Part shown: one piece after another, positions 12,130 to 23,166 of the stretch | Layout of the letters: every line of letters starts with the position of its first letter | Numbering within the stretch: position 1 is the stretch's first letter | Source of the DNA: Rhinopithecus roxellana | Lineage: Eukaryota; Chordata; Mammalia; Primates; Cercopithecidae | Length of the DNA: 64,000 bases | Direction of reading: 5' to 3' | Assembly (NCBI RefSeq): GCF_007565055.1 | Contig: NC_044564.1 | Span: 77,644,563 to 77,708,562 of the forward strand | Program-made: the position numbers and the translations under genes | The notes under the pieces: model-generated | Databases searched by the model: none | Seen by the model: the letters and a program-made list of their open reading frames with translations, nothing else | What the model was told of the DNA's origin: nothing

Positions 12130-14864
12130 GATACTACAAATAAGTGAGAACATGTAATGTTATGTCTTTCTGTACATGGCTTATTTCACTTAACATAATG
12201 ACCTCCAGCTCCATCCATGTTGTTGCAAACGAGAAAATTTCATTCTTTTTTATGGCTGACTAGTATTCCATTGTGTATATATACATTTTCTATATCCATT
12301 CATCTGTTCATGAACATTTAGATTGCTTCCAAATCTTGGTTATTACAAATAGTGCTGCAACAAACATAGGAATGCAGATATCTCTTTGAAATACTGATTT
12401 CCTTTTTTTATCAGTATATACTCAGTAGTGGGATTGCTGGATCATATGGTAGCTCTATTTTTAGGTTTTTGAGGAAGTTTCAAACTGTTCTCTATAGTGG
12501 TTTGGTGTACAATGGTTTCCTTTTCTCCACATCCTTGTCAGCATTTGTTACTGCCTGTTTTTTGGATACAAAACATTTTAACTGGGGTGAGGTGATACCT
12601 CATTGTAGTTTTGATTTGCATTTCTCTGAGTTTCAGTGATGTTGAGCACCTTTTCATATGCCTGTCTGCCTGTCTTCTTTAGAGAAACATCTATTCAAGT
12701 ATTTTGCCTATTTTTTAAAATCAGATTATCAGTTTTCTTCTATAGAGTTGTTTGAGCTCCTTACATATTTTAGTTATTAACCTCTTATCAAATGAGAAGT
12801 TTGCAAATATTTTTCTCCCATTGTGTGCGTTGTCTCTTCAATGATAATTGTTTCCTTTGCTGTGCAGAAGCTTTTTAACTGAATGTGATCTTATTTCTCA
12901 GTTTTTGCTTTGGTTGCTTGTGCTTGTGGGGTATTGACTTAAGACATTTTTTTTTCTCAGATCAATGTCCTGGAGAGTTTCCACACTGTTTTCTTGTAGT
13001 CATTTCATAGTGGGAGGTATAAGATTTAAGTCTTAATTCGTTTTTATTTTTGTGTGTGTGTACGGTGAGAGACAAGAGTCTAGTTTCATTCCACTGCATA
13101 CGGGATATCCAGTTTTCCCAGAACCATTTATTGAAGATACTGTTTTCTCCTCACTGTATGTTCTTGGATTTTTGCTGAAAATGAGTTCACTGTAGGTGTG
13201 TGTGAATTTGTATTTTTAATTTCAATTTCATTTATCTCTTCTCTGATTCTTATATTCTTCTTCTAAGTTTGGTTTGCTCTTTCTTTTCTAGTTCTTTGAT
13301 ATGCATCACTAGGTTATTTATTTGAAGATTTTCTTTTTTTCAACAAGGGTACTTACAACTATAAACTTTTCTTAGTGCTGCTTTCACTGTATCTCATAGG
13401 TTTTGGTATGTTGTTTCCAGTTTCATTTATTTCAAGAAATTTTCCTTTTTTAGATAAGAAATATTGTATTTATTTCTTTCTTTAACTTTTAAGTTCAGGG
13501 GTACAAGTGCAGGTTTGTTACATAGGTAAACTTGTGTCATAGAGGTTTGTTACACAGATTATTTCATCACCCAGGTATTAAGCCTAATACTCATTACTTA
13601 CTTTTCTTAATGATCTTCCCCTTCCCATCTTTCGTCCTTCAAAAGGCCCCAATGTGTGTTGGCCCCTCTATGTGGATCTTTTCGCTCCCACTTACAGGTG
13701 AGAATATATGGCATTTGGTTTTCTGTTCCTGGGTTCGTTTGCTAAGGATAATGGCCTTCAGCTCCATCCATGTCTTTGCGAAGGATATGATCTTGTTCTT
13801 CTTTATGGCTGCATAGTATTCCATGGTGTATATGTACCACATTTTCTTTATCTAGTCTATCATTGATGAGAATTTAGGCTGATTCTATGTCTTTGCTATT
13901 GTGCACGGTGCTACAGTGAAAATATGCATATGTGTGTCTAAATACCATGCAACCCAGCAATCCCATTACTAGGTATATACCCAAAGAAATATAAATCATT
14001 CTATTATAAAGACACATTCACACTATGTTGATGGCAGCATTATCCACAATAGCAAAGAAATTTTTCAATTTTCTTCTTAATTTCTTCACTGACTCACTGG
14101 TCATTCAGAAGCACATTGTTTAATTTCCATTTTTTTACGGTTTCCAAAATTCCTTTTGTTATTGAATTCTAGTTTTATTTTATTGTTACAGAGATGATAT
14201 TTGATATTATTTTAATTTTTTGAAGGTTTAGGGTGTGTTTCGTGACCTAACATATGGTCTATCCTTAAGAATGATCCATATGCTGAGAAGAATGTGTATT
14301 CTGCAGCTGCTGGATGCAATGTTCTGTAAATATTGATTACGTCCATCTCATCTGTAGTGTAGATTAAATCTGATGTTTGTTGATTTTCTGTCTGAGAGAT
14401 CTGTCCAACGATTAAAGTTGGGTGTTGAAGGCTCTGGCTATAATTGTGTTGAGGTCTATATCTCCCTTTACCTCTAATAATATTTGCTTTATTTATCTGG
14501 GTGCTCCAGTGTTCAGTGATATATGTTTATAATCATTACATTCTCTTGCTGAGTTGACCCCTATATCATTTTATAATGACCATCTTTGTCTCTTCTGGCA
14601 GTTTTTGTCTTAAAATCTATTTTGTCTGATGTAAGTGTAGCTACTTTTGCTCTTCTTTGCTAACGTTGTCATGAAATATATTTTTTATCCCTTTATTTTT
14701 AGTCTATATGTATCTTTATAGGTGATGTGTGTTTCTTGTAGGTAACAGATCAATGGGTCTTGGTTTTTCATCCCTTCAGTTACTCTACATCTTTTGATTG
14801 GAGAGTTTAGTCCACTTACATTCAATGTTATTAAAATTCATAAGTAGGGGCTTACTCCTGCCAT
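12130..14864 (-). pseudogene. L1 ORF2 pseudogene with internal deletion
   Basis: Complement of an endonuclease/reverse-transcriptase ORF. The start codon lies at 14862-14864, in the 'ATGGCAGGA' context also used by the young L1 ORF2 at 61263. The endonuclease part runs 14864 down to about 13206, interrupted by the inverted L1 at 13444-14054. The C-terminal part runs about 13205 to 12130. Comparison with the intact order at 57.4-61.3 kb shows that the segment equivalent to about 58.54-60.20 kb, covering most of the reverse transcriptase including the FADD site, is absent. No long frame survives. Confidence 0.75.
13444..14054 (-). mobile_element. Short 5'-inverted (twin-primed) L1; inner layer of nest
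   Basis: From a degenerate poly(T) (13444-13473) the 3'UTR and ORF2 3' end read antisense to about 13940. After that the sequence flips to L1 sense orientation ('caacccagcaatcccattac', 'taggtatatacccaaagaaa', 'ccacaatagcaaag') up to about 14054. AAGAAATTTT at 13434-13443 and 14055-14064 is the target-site duplication within the host L1. This is the signature of twin priming. The ORF2 piece ends in 'HIYTMEYYAAIKKNK' on the minus strand (13639-13842). Confidence 0.9.
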
Positions 14865-15842
14865 TTTGATATTTGCTTTCTGGTTGTTTTGCAGTCTTCT
14901 CTTTCCTTCTTTCTTCCTTCCTATCTATCTTTTAGTGAGGGTGAGGGTGATTTTCTTGATTCGAATATTTTAGCTTCTTGATTTTTATTTTTTGTGTATC
15001 TGTTGCGTGTTTTTTGACTTGAGGTTACCAAGAGGTTTGCAAATACTATGTTAAACTCGTAATTTTAAAGTGATGACAAAACTTAACTCCGATTGCATAT
15101 AGAAACAACCAAGCAGACACACAAAAAGAAAACTAATAAAAACTCTAAACTTTAACTTCATCTCCTGCTTTTTAATATTTTACTGTTTATCTTTATGTCT
15201 CATTATCTATGCCTTGAAAAGTCATTGTAGTTATTGTTTATGAATAGTTCATCATTTAGTCTTTCTACTTAAGAAAAGAGTAGCTTACACACCATCATTG
15301 CAGTGTTACGCTATTCTGTGTTTTTCTATGTTTACTATTATCAGTGAGTTTTCAACCTTCAGATGGTTTCTTCTTGCTCATTAACCTCTTTTTATTTCAG
15401 ACTTTTTAGCATTTCTTATAGGACAAGTCTGGTATTGATGAAATCCCTTAGCTTTTGTTTGTCCAGATTTATCCTTCACAAATGGAACATATTTTCACTA
15501 GATATACTATTCAAGTTTTTTTTTTTTTTTTTTTTTTCCTTTAGCACTTTAAATGTCTTGTTACTCTCTCCTGGCCTGTAAGATTTCCACTGAAAAGTGT
15601 GCTGCCAGATGTATTGGAGATCCATTGTATGTTATTTCTTACATTTTCACTTGATGCTTTTAGGATCCTTTCTTTGTCCCTAGCCTTTGGAAATTTGATT
15701 ATTAAATTTCTTGAGGTAGTCTACTTTGGGTTACATTTGCTTAGTGTTCCACAACTCTTTTGTTCTTGAATAATGATGTCTCTTCATTTGACAATCAAAG
15801 GTTTGAACAGCCCTTTGATATTATCCCTTTAAAAAAATTTCT

Positions 15843-16120
15843 GCCAGGTGCAGTGGCTCACACCTGTAATCTCAGCACTTTGGGACGCTGAGGAGGGTGG
15901 ATCACCTGAGGTCAGGAGTTCGAGACCAACCTGGCCAACATGGTGAAACCCTGTTTCTACTAAAAATACAAACATTAGCTGGGCATGGTCATGGGCGCCT
16001 GTAATCCCAGTTATTCAGGAGGCTGAGGCAGTAGAATCAAACCCAGGAGGCAGAGGTTGCAGTGAGCTGAGATTGTGCCACTACACTCTAGCCTGTGTGA
16101 CAGAGCAAGACTCAAACAAA
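15843..16120 (+). mobile_element. Alu, sense, inside L1 ORF1 region
   Basis: Dimeric Alu starting 'gccaggtgcagtggctcac' with a short A-rich tail (acaaaacaaaaa). The possible target-site duplication is imperfect: AAAAATTTCT before, AAAAAGTTCT after. AluS-like with several private changes. Confidence 0.92.
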
Positions 16121-16196
16121 ACAAAAAGTTCTACCCCTATCTCATTATCTACCTCCTCTTAGTTTGCCCTTTTGAGGTTTTTTCTTATAAGTGTAT

Positions 16197-16448
16197 TCAT
16201 TGTATTTTGTTTTCTTTTATATCCTCTGACTGTGTATTTTTAAATACCCTGTTTTTGAGCTCACTAATTTCTTCTTCTGTTTGATTGATTCTGCTATTAG
16301 GAGACTCTGACCCTTTCTTCAATATGTCCATTGCATTTTCTAACTCTAGGATTTCTGCTTGTTTCTGAATCTTTTTGTTAAATCTATTAGACCGAATTCT
16401 GAATTCTTTCTTTGTGTTATCTTGAATTTCCTTGAGTTCCCTCAACAT
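16197..16448 (-). pseudogene. L1 ORF1 coiled-coil remnant
   Basis: An 83-codon open stretch beginning 'MLRELKEIQDNTKKEFR' and continuing with 'EILELENAMDILKK' and 'SRINQTEEEISELKNR'. It is rich in heptad-spaced Leu/Ile with charged residues, the coiled-coil trimerisation region of L1 ORF1p. ORF1 continues toward lower coordinates, is split by the Alu at 15843-16120 and is full of stops down to about 15350. The RNA-binding domain is not intact. Confidence 0.82.
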
Positions 16449-18615
16449 GGCTATTTTGAATTCTCCGTCTGAAAGGACATATATCTCTTTCTCCAGGATT
16501 ACTCCCTATTGTCTTATATAGTTCATTTGATGAGACCACATTTTTCTGGGTGGTGTCAATGCTTGTAGATGTTTGTTGGTGTCTAGGCATTGAAGAGTTA
16601 TATATTTATTGCAGTCTTCACAGTCTGGGCTTATTTGTACCTGTCTTTCTTGGAAAGGCTTTGCAGGTACTCAAAGAGACTTGGGCCTCAAGCCCATTAA
16701 TGATGTGGTGGTTTTTGCAGACTCAAGGAGGTACTCTCTTGGTGGTCTAAGATAAGATCCAGAATAATCTCTGGATTACCTTCATGTAACACTTCATATA
16801 ACTCTTCAATGCCCAGACACCAAAAATGTAAGGGAAAAATAAAATGGTAATCTCCGGATTACCTTCCTGATAATCCTGGTAATCCAGAGATTACCATTCT
16901 CTTCCTCTTACATTTTTTGGTTTTTCCTTACTTTTTCCCAAACAAATGATGTCTCTCTCTCTGTGCTCATCCACATAGAGCTGGGAGTGTTATGATGCAA
17001 GCACTCCTGTGGTCACCACCACTGGGACTGTGCTGGGTCAGACTTGAAGCCAGAAGAGCACTGGGTCTTGCCCAAGGCCCTCGCCTTCAGGATGGCAAGT
17101 TCTTCCAGGCCCTTTGGCATGTCCAGAGATGCTGTCTGGGAGCAAAGACATAGAGCCCAAAACCTTAGCAGTTTACCTGATGTTGTATTCTACTGTAGCT
17201 AAGCTGGCACCCGCACCACAACACAAAGTCCTTCCTACTCTTCTCTCTCCTCTCCACAGGCAGAGATGCCTCCCCCGTGGCCACCACCACCACTGGTCCA
17301 TGGGGTTTTTGCCAGGTCACCATGATGTTCGCTTACAGCCCAAGGGCTCTTCTGTCAGTCTGTGTTCAATGCTGCCAGGCCTGGAACTCACCTGTAAGGT
17401 AGTGGGATCCCCTCTAGCCCAGGTAAGGTTCAGAACTGATGTTCAAGATCCTAGGCCTGAATGTGGGTACTCCAAGATCATGACTATTGTTCTACCTTAC
17501 TGTGGCTAAGCTGGTTCTTAAGGTGCAAGACAAAGTTCCCTTTACTTTTCTCTCCACTTTTTCTTAAGCAAGAGTTTTTCACCATAGCCCCCACAGCTGG
17601 GAATCTGCTGGATCACCCATGAAGCCAGCATGTCTCAGAGCCCAAGGCCAACAGCATACATCTTGGGAATTGCTGCTAATTATTCAGGGCCCAAGGGCTC
17701 TTAAGTCAGCAGGTGATGAATCCTGCCAGGACTGGGTTCTTCCCTTCAAGGCAGTGGATTTTTTTTTTTTTTTTCCCAGAGTATGTCTAGAAATGTCATA
17801 TGGGAGTTAGTGCCTGGAATAGAGGCCTCACGGCTCAGCCCAGTGCCCTATCCTACTGTGGCTGGGCTGGTATTCAAGATGCAAGTCAAGGTCTTCTTTA
17901 CTCTTCACTCCCCTCTCCTTAAGCAGAAGTAAGAAGTCACTTTCATTGCTACAAGCTGTACTGCCTGGGGTTGGGAGAGTGATGGCCCCATACTCCCTTA
18001 AGCCATACCAGCTGGTGTCTCACTAGGTCATGTGCCACTCTAGTCCACTGGCTCTAAGCCCAGTCTAGCATGAGGAATTGCCTAGAAATTGCAATCCATG
18101 TATCCTAGGCCTCCTTTCAAGTTTACCTCGGAACCCAGATCACTTCAATCCACAGTAGCAAGGCTTACTGAGAAACTCAAGTTCCAACCATTGGGATGAG
18201 CGATTCCCTCCTGGCTAGGGCTGGTCCAAATGCTTTCTCTGTTCATGGGTGCTGGCTGACCTTTGCACAGCTTTATTCTCTGCTGTGACAGAGCAGCACT
18301 GAGTTCAATGTAAAGTACCCAAATCACTGGTCTCTCCCTCCCCAAAGTGTACCGATTCTCTCTCCATGCCAAACAGCAGCTGCTGATAAGGGCGAGGTGG
18401 TGTTGGAGATTCAAGATTGTCTTTCCATTCCTCTTCAATGCTTCTTTTAGTGATATGAAGTAAAAAATGAGGTACTGTGATTGCTTGCCTGAGTTTTTGT
18501 TCTTGTGATGGTGCTTTTCTGTGTGCATAGTTGTTAAAATTTGGCGTTACTACAGTGGGGTGCAGGGGTGTGTACAATGGTGTAGGCTTCTATTCTCCCA
18601 GCTTGCTCCACCCCT
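16449..18615 (-). promoter_or_regulatory. Older L1 5'UTR with repeated internal units
   Basis: About 2.1 kb between ORF1 and the L1 5' end, GC-richer than its surroundings. It contains at least three similar units anchored at 'tactgtagctaagctgg' (17191), 'tactgtggctaagctgg' (17498) and 'tactgtggctgggctgg' (17854). Each is followed by a CT-rich tract and then a 'cacagctggg/gcccaaggg'-like block, and a partial fourth lies at about 16925-17190. Promoter role is inferred from the family. Open frames here (17114-17509 plus strand, 18145-18528 minus strand) are not host genes. Confidence 0.7.
16820..16920. repeat. Imperfect inverted repeat (hairpin)
   Basis: The left arm at 16820-16863 and the right arm at 16878-16920 are reverse complements over about 43 nt with a few mismatches, separated by a 14-nt loop. 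The cores are GGTAATCTCCGGATTACC (16846-16863) and GGTAATCCAGAGATTACC (16878-16895). A third, direct copy AATCTCTGGATTACCTTC lies at 16766-16783. Confidence 0.9.
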
Positions 18616-18626
18616 CCATTGTGTTT

Positions 18627-19897
18627 AAAACCTTCAATGTATACAAAACCACATTTTCTTTATCCATGTGTCCATCAGTGGACACTTAAGTCAATTCCAT
18701 GTCTTGGCTACTGTGAATAATACTGCAATAAACCTGGGAGTGCAAACACCTCTTTGAAAAACTGACTTCATTTATTTTGGATATATATCCACAAATGGGT
18801 TTCTTGAATCATATGGTAGTCCCATTTTTTATTCTTTGAGGAATCTCTGTCCTGTTTTCCATAATGACAGCACCCCTTTACATTTCCAACAACAGTATAC
18901 GAGGGTTTCTCTTTCTCCACATCCTTGCCAACACTTATCTTTTGTCTTACTGATAATAGCCATTTTAGCATGTGTGAGGTGATGTATCACTGTGGTTTTA
19001 GTTTACATTTCCTAATGATTAATAATGTTGAACAGTTTTAATATACTTTTTAGCCATTTGAATGTCTTCTTTTGAGCAATTTCTATTCAGATCCTATGCC
19101 CATTTTTTAAATTGGCTTTTGTTTTGCTATTGTTTGAGCTTCTTATGTATGTTGGATATTAACCCCATATCAGATGTACATTTTGAAAATATTTTCTCTC
19201 ATCCTGTAGGTAGTCTCTTCCCTCTGTTGATTGTGTCCTTTGCTGTGTAGAAGTTTTTCAGTTTGATGCAATCCCATTGTCTAATTTTTTTTTTACTGTG
19301 CTTTTAGAGTAATATCCCCAAATCCCTTATCCAGACTAATATATTAAAGCAATTTCTTATGTCTTCTTTTAGTAGTTTTATACTTTTAGGTCTTATATTT
19401 AAGTCTTTAAACCATTTTGAGTTGATTTTTGTATGTGGTATGAGATATGGTCCTATTTTGTTCTTCCCCAGTATGACTTATTGAAAAGACTATTCCCTTT
19501 CCATTGTGTGTTCTTGGCACCTTTGTCAAAGTGAAATTAATAGTACTTGTGTAGGTTTATCTCCAGGCTTTCCATTCTGTTCCGTTAGTTCATGTGTCTG
19601 TTTTTATGCCAATACCATGCTGTTTTTATTACTATAGCTTTGTATTATATTTTAAAATTAAGTAGTTTGGTGCTTCCAGGTTTATTTTGGCTCAGCTTTC
19701 TTTGGCTATCTGGGGTTTTTTACAGTTTTATATAGATTTTTGAATTGAGTTTTCTATTTATGTGAAAAATGTTACTGAAAATTTGATAGGATTTGCATTA
19801 AATATGTAGGTCACTTTGGGTAGTATGAACATTTTAACAATATTAATTTTTACAATCCATGAACATAGAATATATTTTCATTTACTTGTTTCATTTC
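18627..19897 (-). mobile_element. Ancient L1 (L1M-like), 5' continuation of the 11285-11765 element
   Basis: It resumes exactly where the outer L1 stopped ('accacattttctttatccat') and runs antisense through the ORF2 C-terminal and reverse-transcriptase side ('ccaataccatgctgttttta', 'aggatttgcattaaatatgt') to about 19897, where an Alu sits. It is strongly diverged from the young L1 and has no open frame of note. Confidence 0.88.
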
Positions 19898-19899
19898 CT

Positions 19900-20192
19900 T
19901 TTTTTTTTTTTGAGATGGAGTCTCGTTCTGTTACCCAGGTTGGATCCAATGGTGCAATCTCGGCTCACTGCGACCTTCACTACATGGGTTCAAGCAATTA
20001 TCCTGCCTCAGCCTCCTGAATCACTAGGATTACAGGCACCCACCATCACACCCAGCTAATCTTTTGTGTTTTTAGTAGACATGGGGTTTAACCATGTTGG
20101 CCAGGCTGGCTGCAAACTCCTGACCTCAAGTGACTCACCCTCCTCAGCCTCCCAAAGTTCTGCGATTAAAGGCATGAGCCACTGCACCCAGC
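19900..20192 (-). mobile_element. Alu, antisense
   Basis: Poly(T) then a full antisense dimer ending 'gagccactgcacccagc'. The flanks share a TTCCTTTTTT-like duplication that cannot be separated cleanly from the poly(T). It lies at the end of the old L1. Confidence 0.93.
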
Positions 20193-20545
20193 TTTCTTCC
20201 TTTTTTTAACCACAAATTGATCTTGGACAACATTTTTGGCCATTTGTTGGATTATATAAGGAACGAATTTTTATTTCATTGCTCTTTGCATACCTGAGTG
20301 AAGCTTTTATACTGCAATTATCTAATTTAATGCTGTCTCAGCATATCATTCATGCCTATCTGCCAACCAGGCCATTTTGTTCTCTTTCACATTCAGATAG
20401 TGATATGGAGGTGAGGCCATAATGTGGGGGTTGATGGAGATATGCTAATGCAGTAGTACGTGCTATTGAAGATTAAGCTATGTGTTTTAAAACTTACTTA
20501 TGTGCTTATGTACAACTTGAACCACATTTACACACACATACATCA
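20193..20545. other. Unassigned sequence
   Basis: No repeat or gene recognised between the Alu and the Tigger2-like element. Confidence 0.5.
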
Positions 20546-21665
20546 CACTTGGCCCTTGAACAAATAGGAGTTTAGGGGTACTGACCCTTACAACACAATT
20601 GAAAAATCCCTGTGTAACTTTTAACACCCCCCACATTTACCAATAACTAACTGTTGACTGGAAGCTTTAGCAATAACACAAAGTCAACAATTATTTTGTA
20701 TGTTACATGCATTATATACTATATTCTCACAATAAAGTAAGCTAGATAAAAGAAACTGTTAAGAAAGAGAAAATTTATTTACTTCATTAAGTGGAAGTGG
20801 ATCATTTTAAAAGCCTTCATCCTTATCTTCATGTTGAGTAGGCTGCGGAGGAGGAAGAAGAGGAGGGGTTGTTCTTGCCTTCTGGGGTTGACAACAGTAG
20901 AAAAGGTGAAGGAGGTAGAAGGGGAGGCAGGAAAGACAGGCACACTTGATGTAACCTTAACAGAAAGACATTACAATTTCTGTCTGGCTTTTTTTTTCCT
21001 TTTGCCTTTCCATTTCTGTAAAAATGTTTCTATATGGTACCAATCTTTCATCCACTGTTTGCTTTCATTTCAGTGCCTGTATCATAGAAGGGTCCATGCC
21101 ATAAAAGAAGTCTAAAGCAATCTTGGCTAATCAAAATACTTCTTCCAAATTGTCTAATGTCAATTTGTTTTCTGTCACTCCTTTTTCTACATCTTCCTCA
21201 CCATTTGGCACTGGTTCAGAGGCACTCATCTCTATCAAGTCATCCTCTATTAATTTCTCTGGTGTGGATTTTATTAGCTCTTGAATTTTCTCCAAGGCTC
21301 ATGTCTTAAAACTCTTCACCACTCTCTTTTTGTTGTTGTCATTTTCACAATTTCTTTCATGATTTCCTTGACTTGCTTTGTTGTAAATCCTGGAAAGTCA
21401 TGCACAACATCTGGACACAGCGTCCTTCAGCAGAAATTTATTGTGTCAGGCTTGTTGATTTTCACAGCTTTTTCTCTAACCACAATGGCAATTTCAATGG
21501 TGCAATCCTTCTAGACTTTTATGATGTTCTCTCAGATATCTCTTCCAGAGCATTGATGACCCTTTCCATAGAGTACCATGTGTAATGAGCCTTAAAGGTC
21601 CTTATGGATCCCTCATCTGGAGGCTGAATTAAAGATGTCATATAAGGGGTAAAGTAGATTACTTT

Positions 21666-21980
21666 TTTTTTTTTTTTTTGAGACAGAGTCTCACTCTGTT
21701 GCCCAGGCTGGAGTGCAGTGGCTAGATCTCAGCTCACTGCAAGCTCCGCCTCCCGGGTTTATGCCATTCTCCTGCCTCAGCCTCCCGAGTAGCTGGGACT
21801 ACAGGCACCCGCCATCTCACCCGGCTAGTTTTTTTTTTTTTTTTTTTTTTTTTTGTATTTTTTAGTAGAGACGGGGTTTCACCGTGTTAGCCAGGATGGT
21901 CTCTATCTCCTAACCTCATGATCCGCCCGTCTCGGCCTCCCAAAGTGCTGGGATTACAGGCTTGAGCCACCGCGCCCAGC
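21666..21980 (-). mobile_element. Young AluY (AluYRa-like), antisense, in Tigger2
   Basis: Low-divergence antisense Alu with a perfect 15-bp target-site duplication, AAAGTAGATTACTTT (21651-21665 and 21981-21995). It carries 'ggcttgagccaccgcgccc' and 'cccgggtttatgccattctc', states I associate with Old World monkey AluYRa elements. The central A-rich linker has expanded to about 24 T at 21831-21854. Confidence 0.95.
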
Positions 21981-22853
21981 AAAGTAGATTACTTTAATGC
22001 CTTCAGTGCTGAACTTATGGAGTTCTGGGTGGTCAGGGGCATTCTTCAACATGAAAAGAACTTAAGAATGCAGACCCTGACTAGTAAGGTCCTTCCAGAC
22101 TTCAAGGACAAAGCATCAACAGAACTAATCCAGGAAATAGATTGGTCTTATTTTCCAGGCCTTCTTGTTTTACAATAAAAATATTGGTAGCTGGTGTTAG
22201 ATAAGGGCAGTCCTGATCATAAACCCAACTGCATTCACACAAAACAGTAGGATTGGTCTATCCTTTCCTGCCTTAAATTCTGGTGCTTGTATCTCTTACT
22301 TACTAATAAATGTCCTTTGTGGTATTGTTTTCCAAAACAGGACATTTTCATCTTATTAAAAATCCATCCATGCAGATCTCCTTTCTCTTCAGTAACTTTT
22401 TTTCATTTGGGAAGTTATCTGCTGCCTCTTGGTCAGCAGAAACTGCTTCTTCTGTTATTTTGACATTTTTTTAATCCAAATTTCTTTCTAAAATTATCAA
22501 ACTATCCTTTGCTGTTGTTAAATTCTTCAGCTTATATTCTTTACTTTCTTTTTGCTTTAAATTGTCATACAATGACTTCACTTTTTTCAAAACATATTAC
22601 ATTCTATAGGTATGCCTTTCCTATAGTAATTTTTCCCTAACATAAAGGTTGTATTTTCAATGCAAAATATAAAAGGTAATCACAATATACAAGGTTTCTG
22701 CATTTGCTGGTATAGTTACAGCTATGAATTCATAAATGCTCTTTTTTTCTTTTTAATGGTCCTTAGGCTGGATTTATTTATCTTAAAATGGTGGGCCACT
22801 CCTGCTGCAAACCTCAATCTACAATACATATTAAGCAATTCAACATTTTTAAA

Positions 22854-23166
22854 AATTTTTTAAATTTTTTTATTTTATTTTTTTTGAGACGGAGTCTCGC
22901 TGGGTCCCCCAAGCTGGAGTGCAGTGGCGCGATCTCGGCTCACTGCAAGCTCCACCTCCCAGGTTCACGGCATTCTCCTGCCTCAGCCTCCCGAGTAGCT
23001 GGGACTACAGGCACCTGCCACCACACCCGGCTAATGTTTTGCATTTTTAGTAGAGACGGGGTTTCATCATGTTAGCCAGGATGGTCTCGATCTCCTGACC
23101 ACATGATCCTCCCGCCTTGTCCTCCCAAAGTGCTGGGATTACAGGAGTGAGCCACTGCGCCTGGCC
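22854..23166 (-). mobile_element. AluY, antisense, in Tigger2
   Basis: Antisense dimer with a perfect 19-bp target-site duplication GCAATTCAACATTTTTAAA at 22835-22853 and 23167-23185. It sits just upstream of the transposase helix-turn-helix remnant. Confidence 0.96.

Larger units (their letters stand above)
11769..18615 (-). mobile_element. Near-full-length older primate L1, antisense; middle layer of nest
   Basis: Runs from poly(T)/3'UTR (about 11769) through ORF2, ORF1 and a long 5'UTR to a G-rich 5' end whose complement begins GGGGTGGAGCAAGCTGGGAG, comparable with GGGGGCGGAGCAAGATGGCC of the young L1 at 63.38 kb. Flanking copies CTATTGTGTTT (11758-11768) and CCATTGTGTTT (18616-18626) are the probable target-site duplication. 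It interrupts the older L1 at 11285-11765 / 18627-19897. It is itself interrupted by an inverted L1 (13444-14054) and an Alu (15843-16120), and lacks about 1.7 kb of ORF2 (junction near 13205). The 5'UTR is about 2.1 kb, much longer than that of the young copy. Likely L1PB/L1MA grade, non-functional. Confidence 0.88.

Noticed and set aside
12180..13200. Second independent L1 within the middle layer
   Set aside because: The order of ORF2 segments is continuous with the same element apart from the internal deletion, so a separate insertion is not required.
17114..17509. 131-codon plus-strand frame as a possible gene
   Set aside because: It lies wholly within the antisense L1 5'UTR, covers the repeated units and lacks any recognised domain.
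18145..18577. 127- and 90-codon minus-strand frames
   Set aside because: Overlapping frames on the same strand within the L1 5'UTR, with no domain and no start context.
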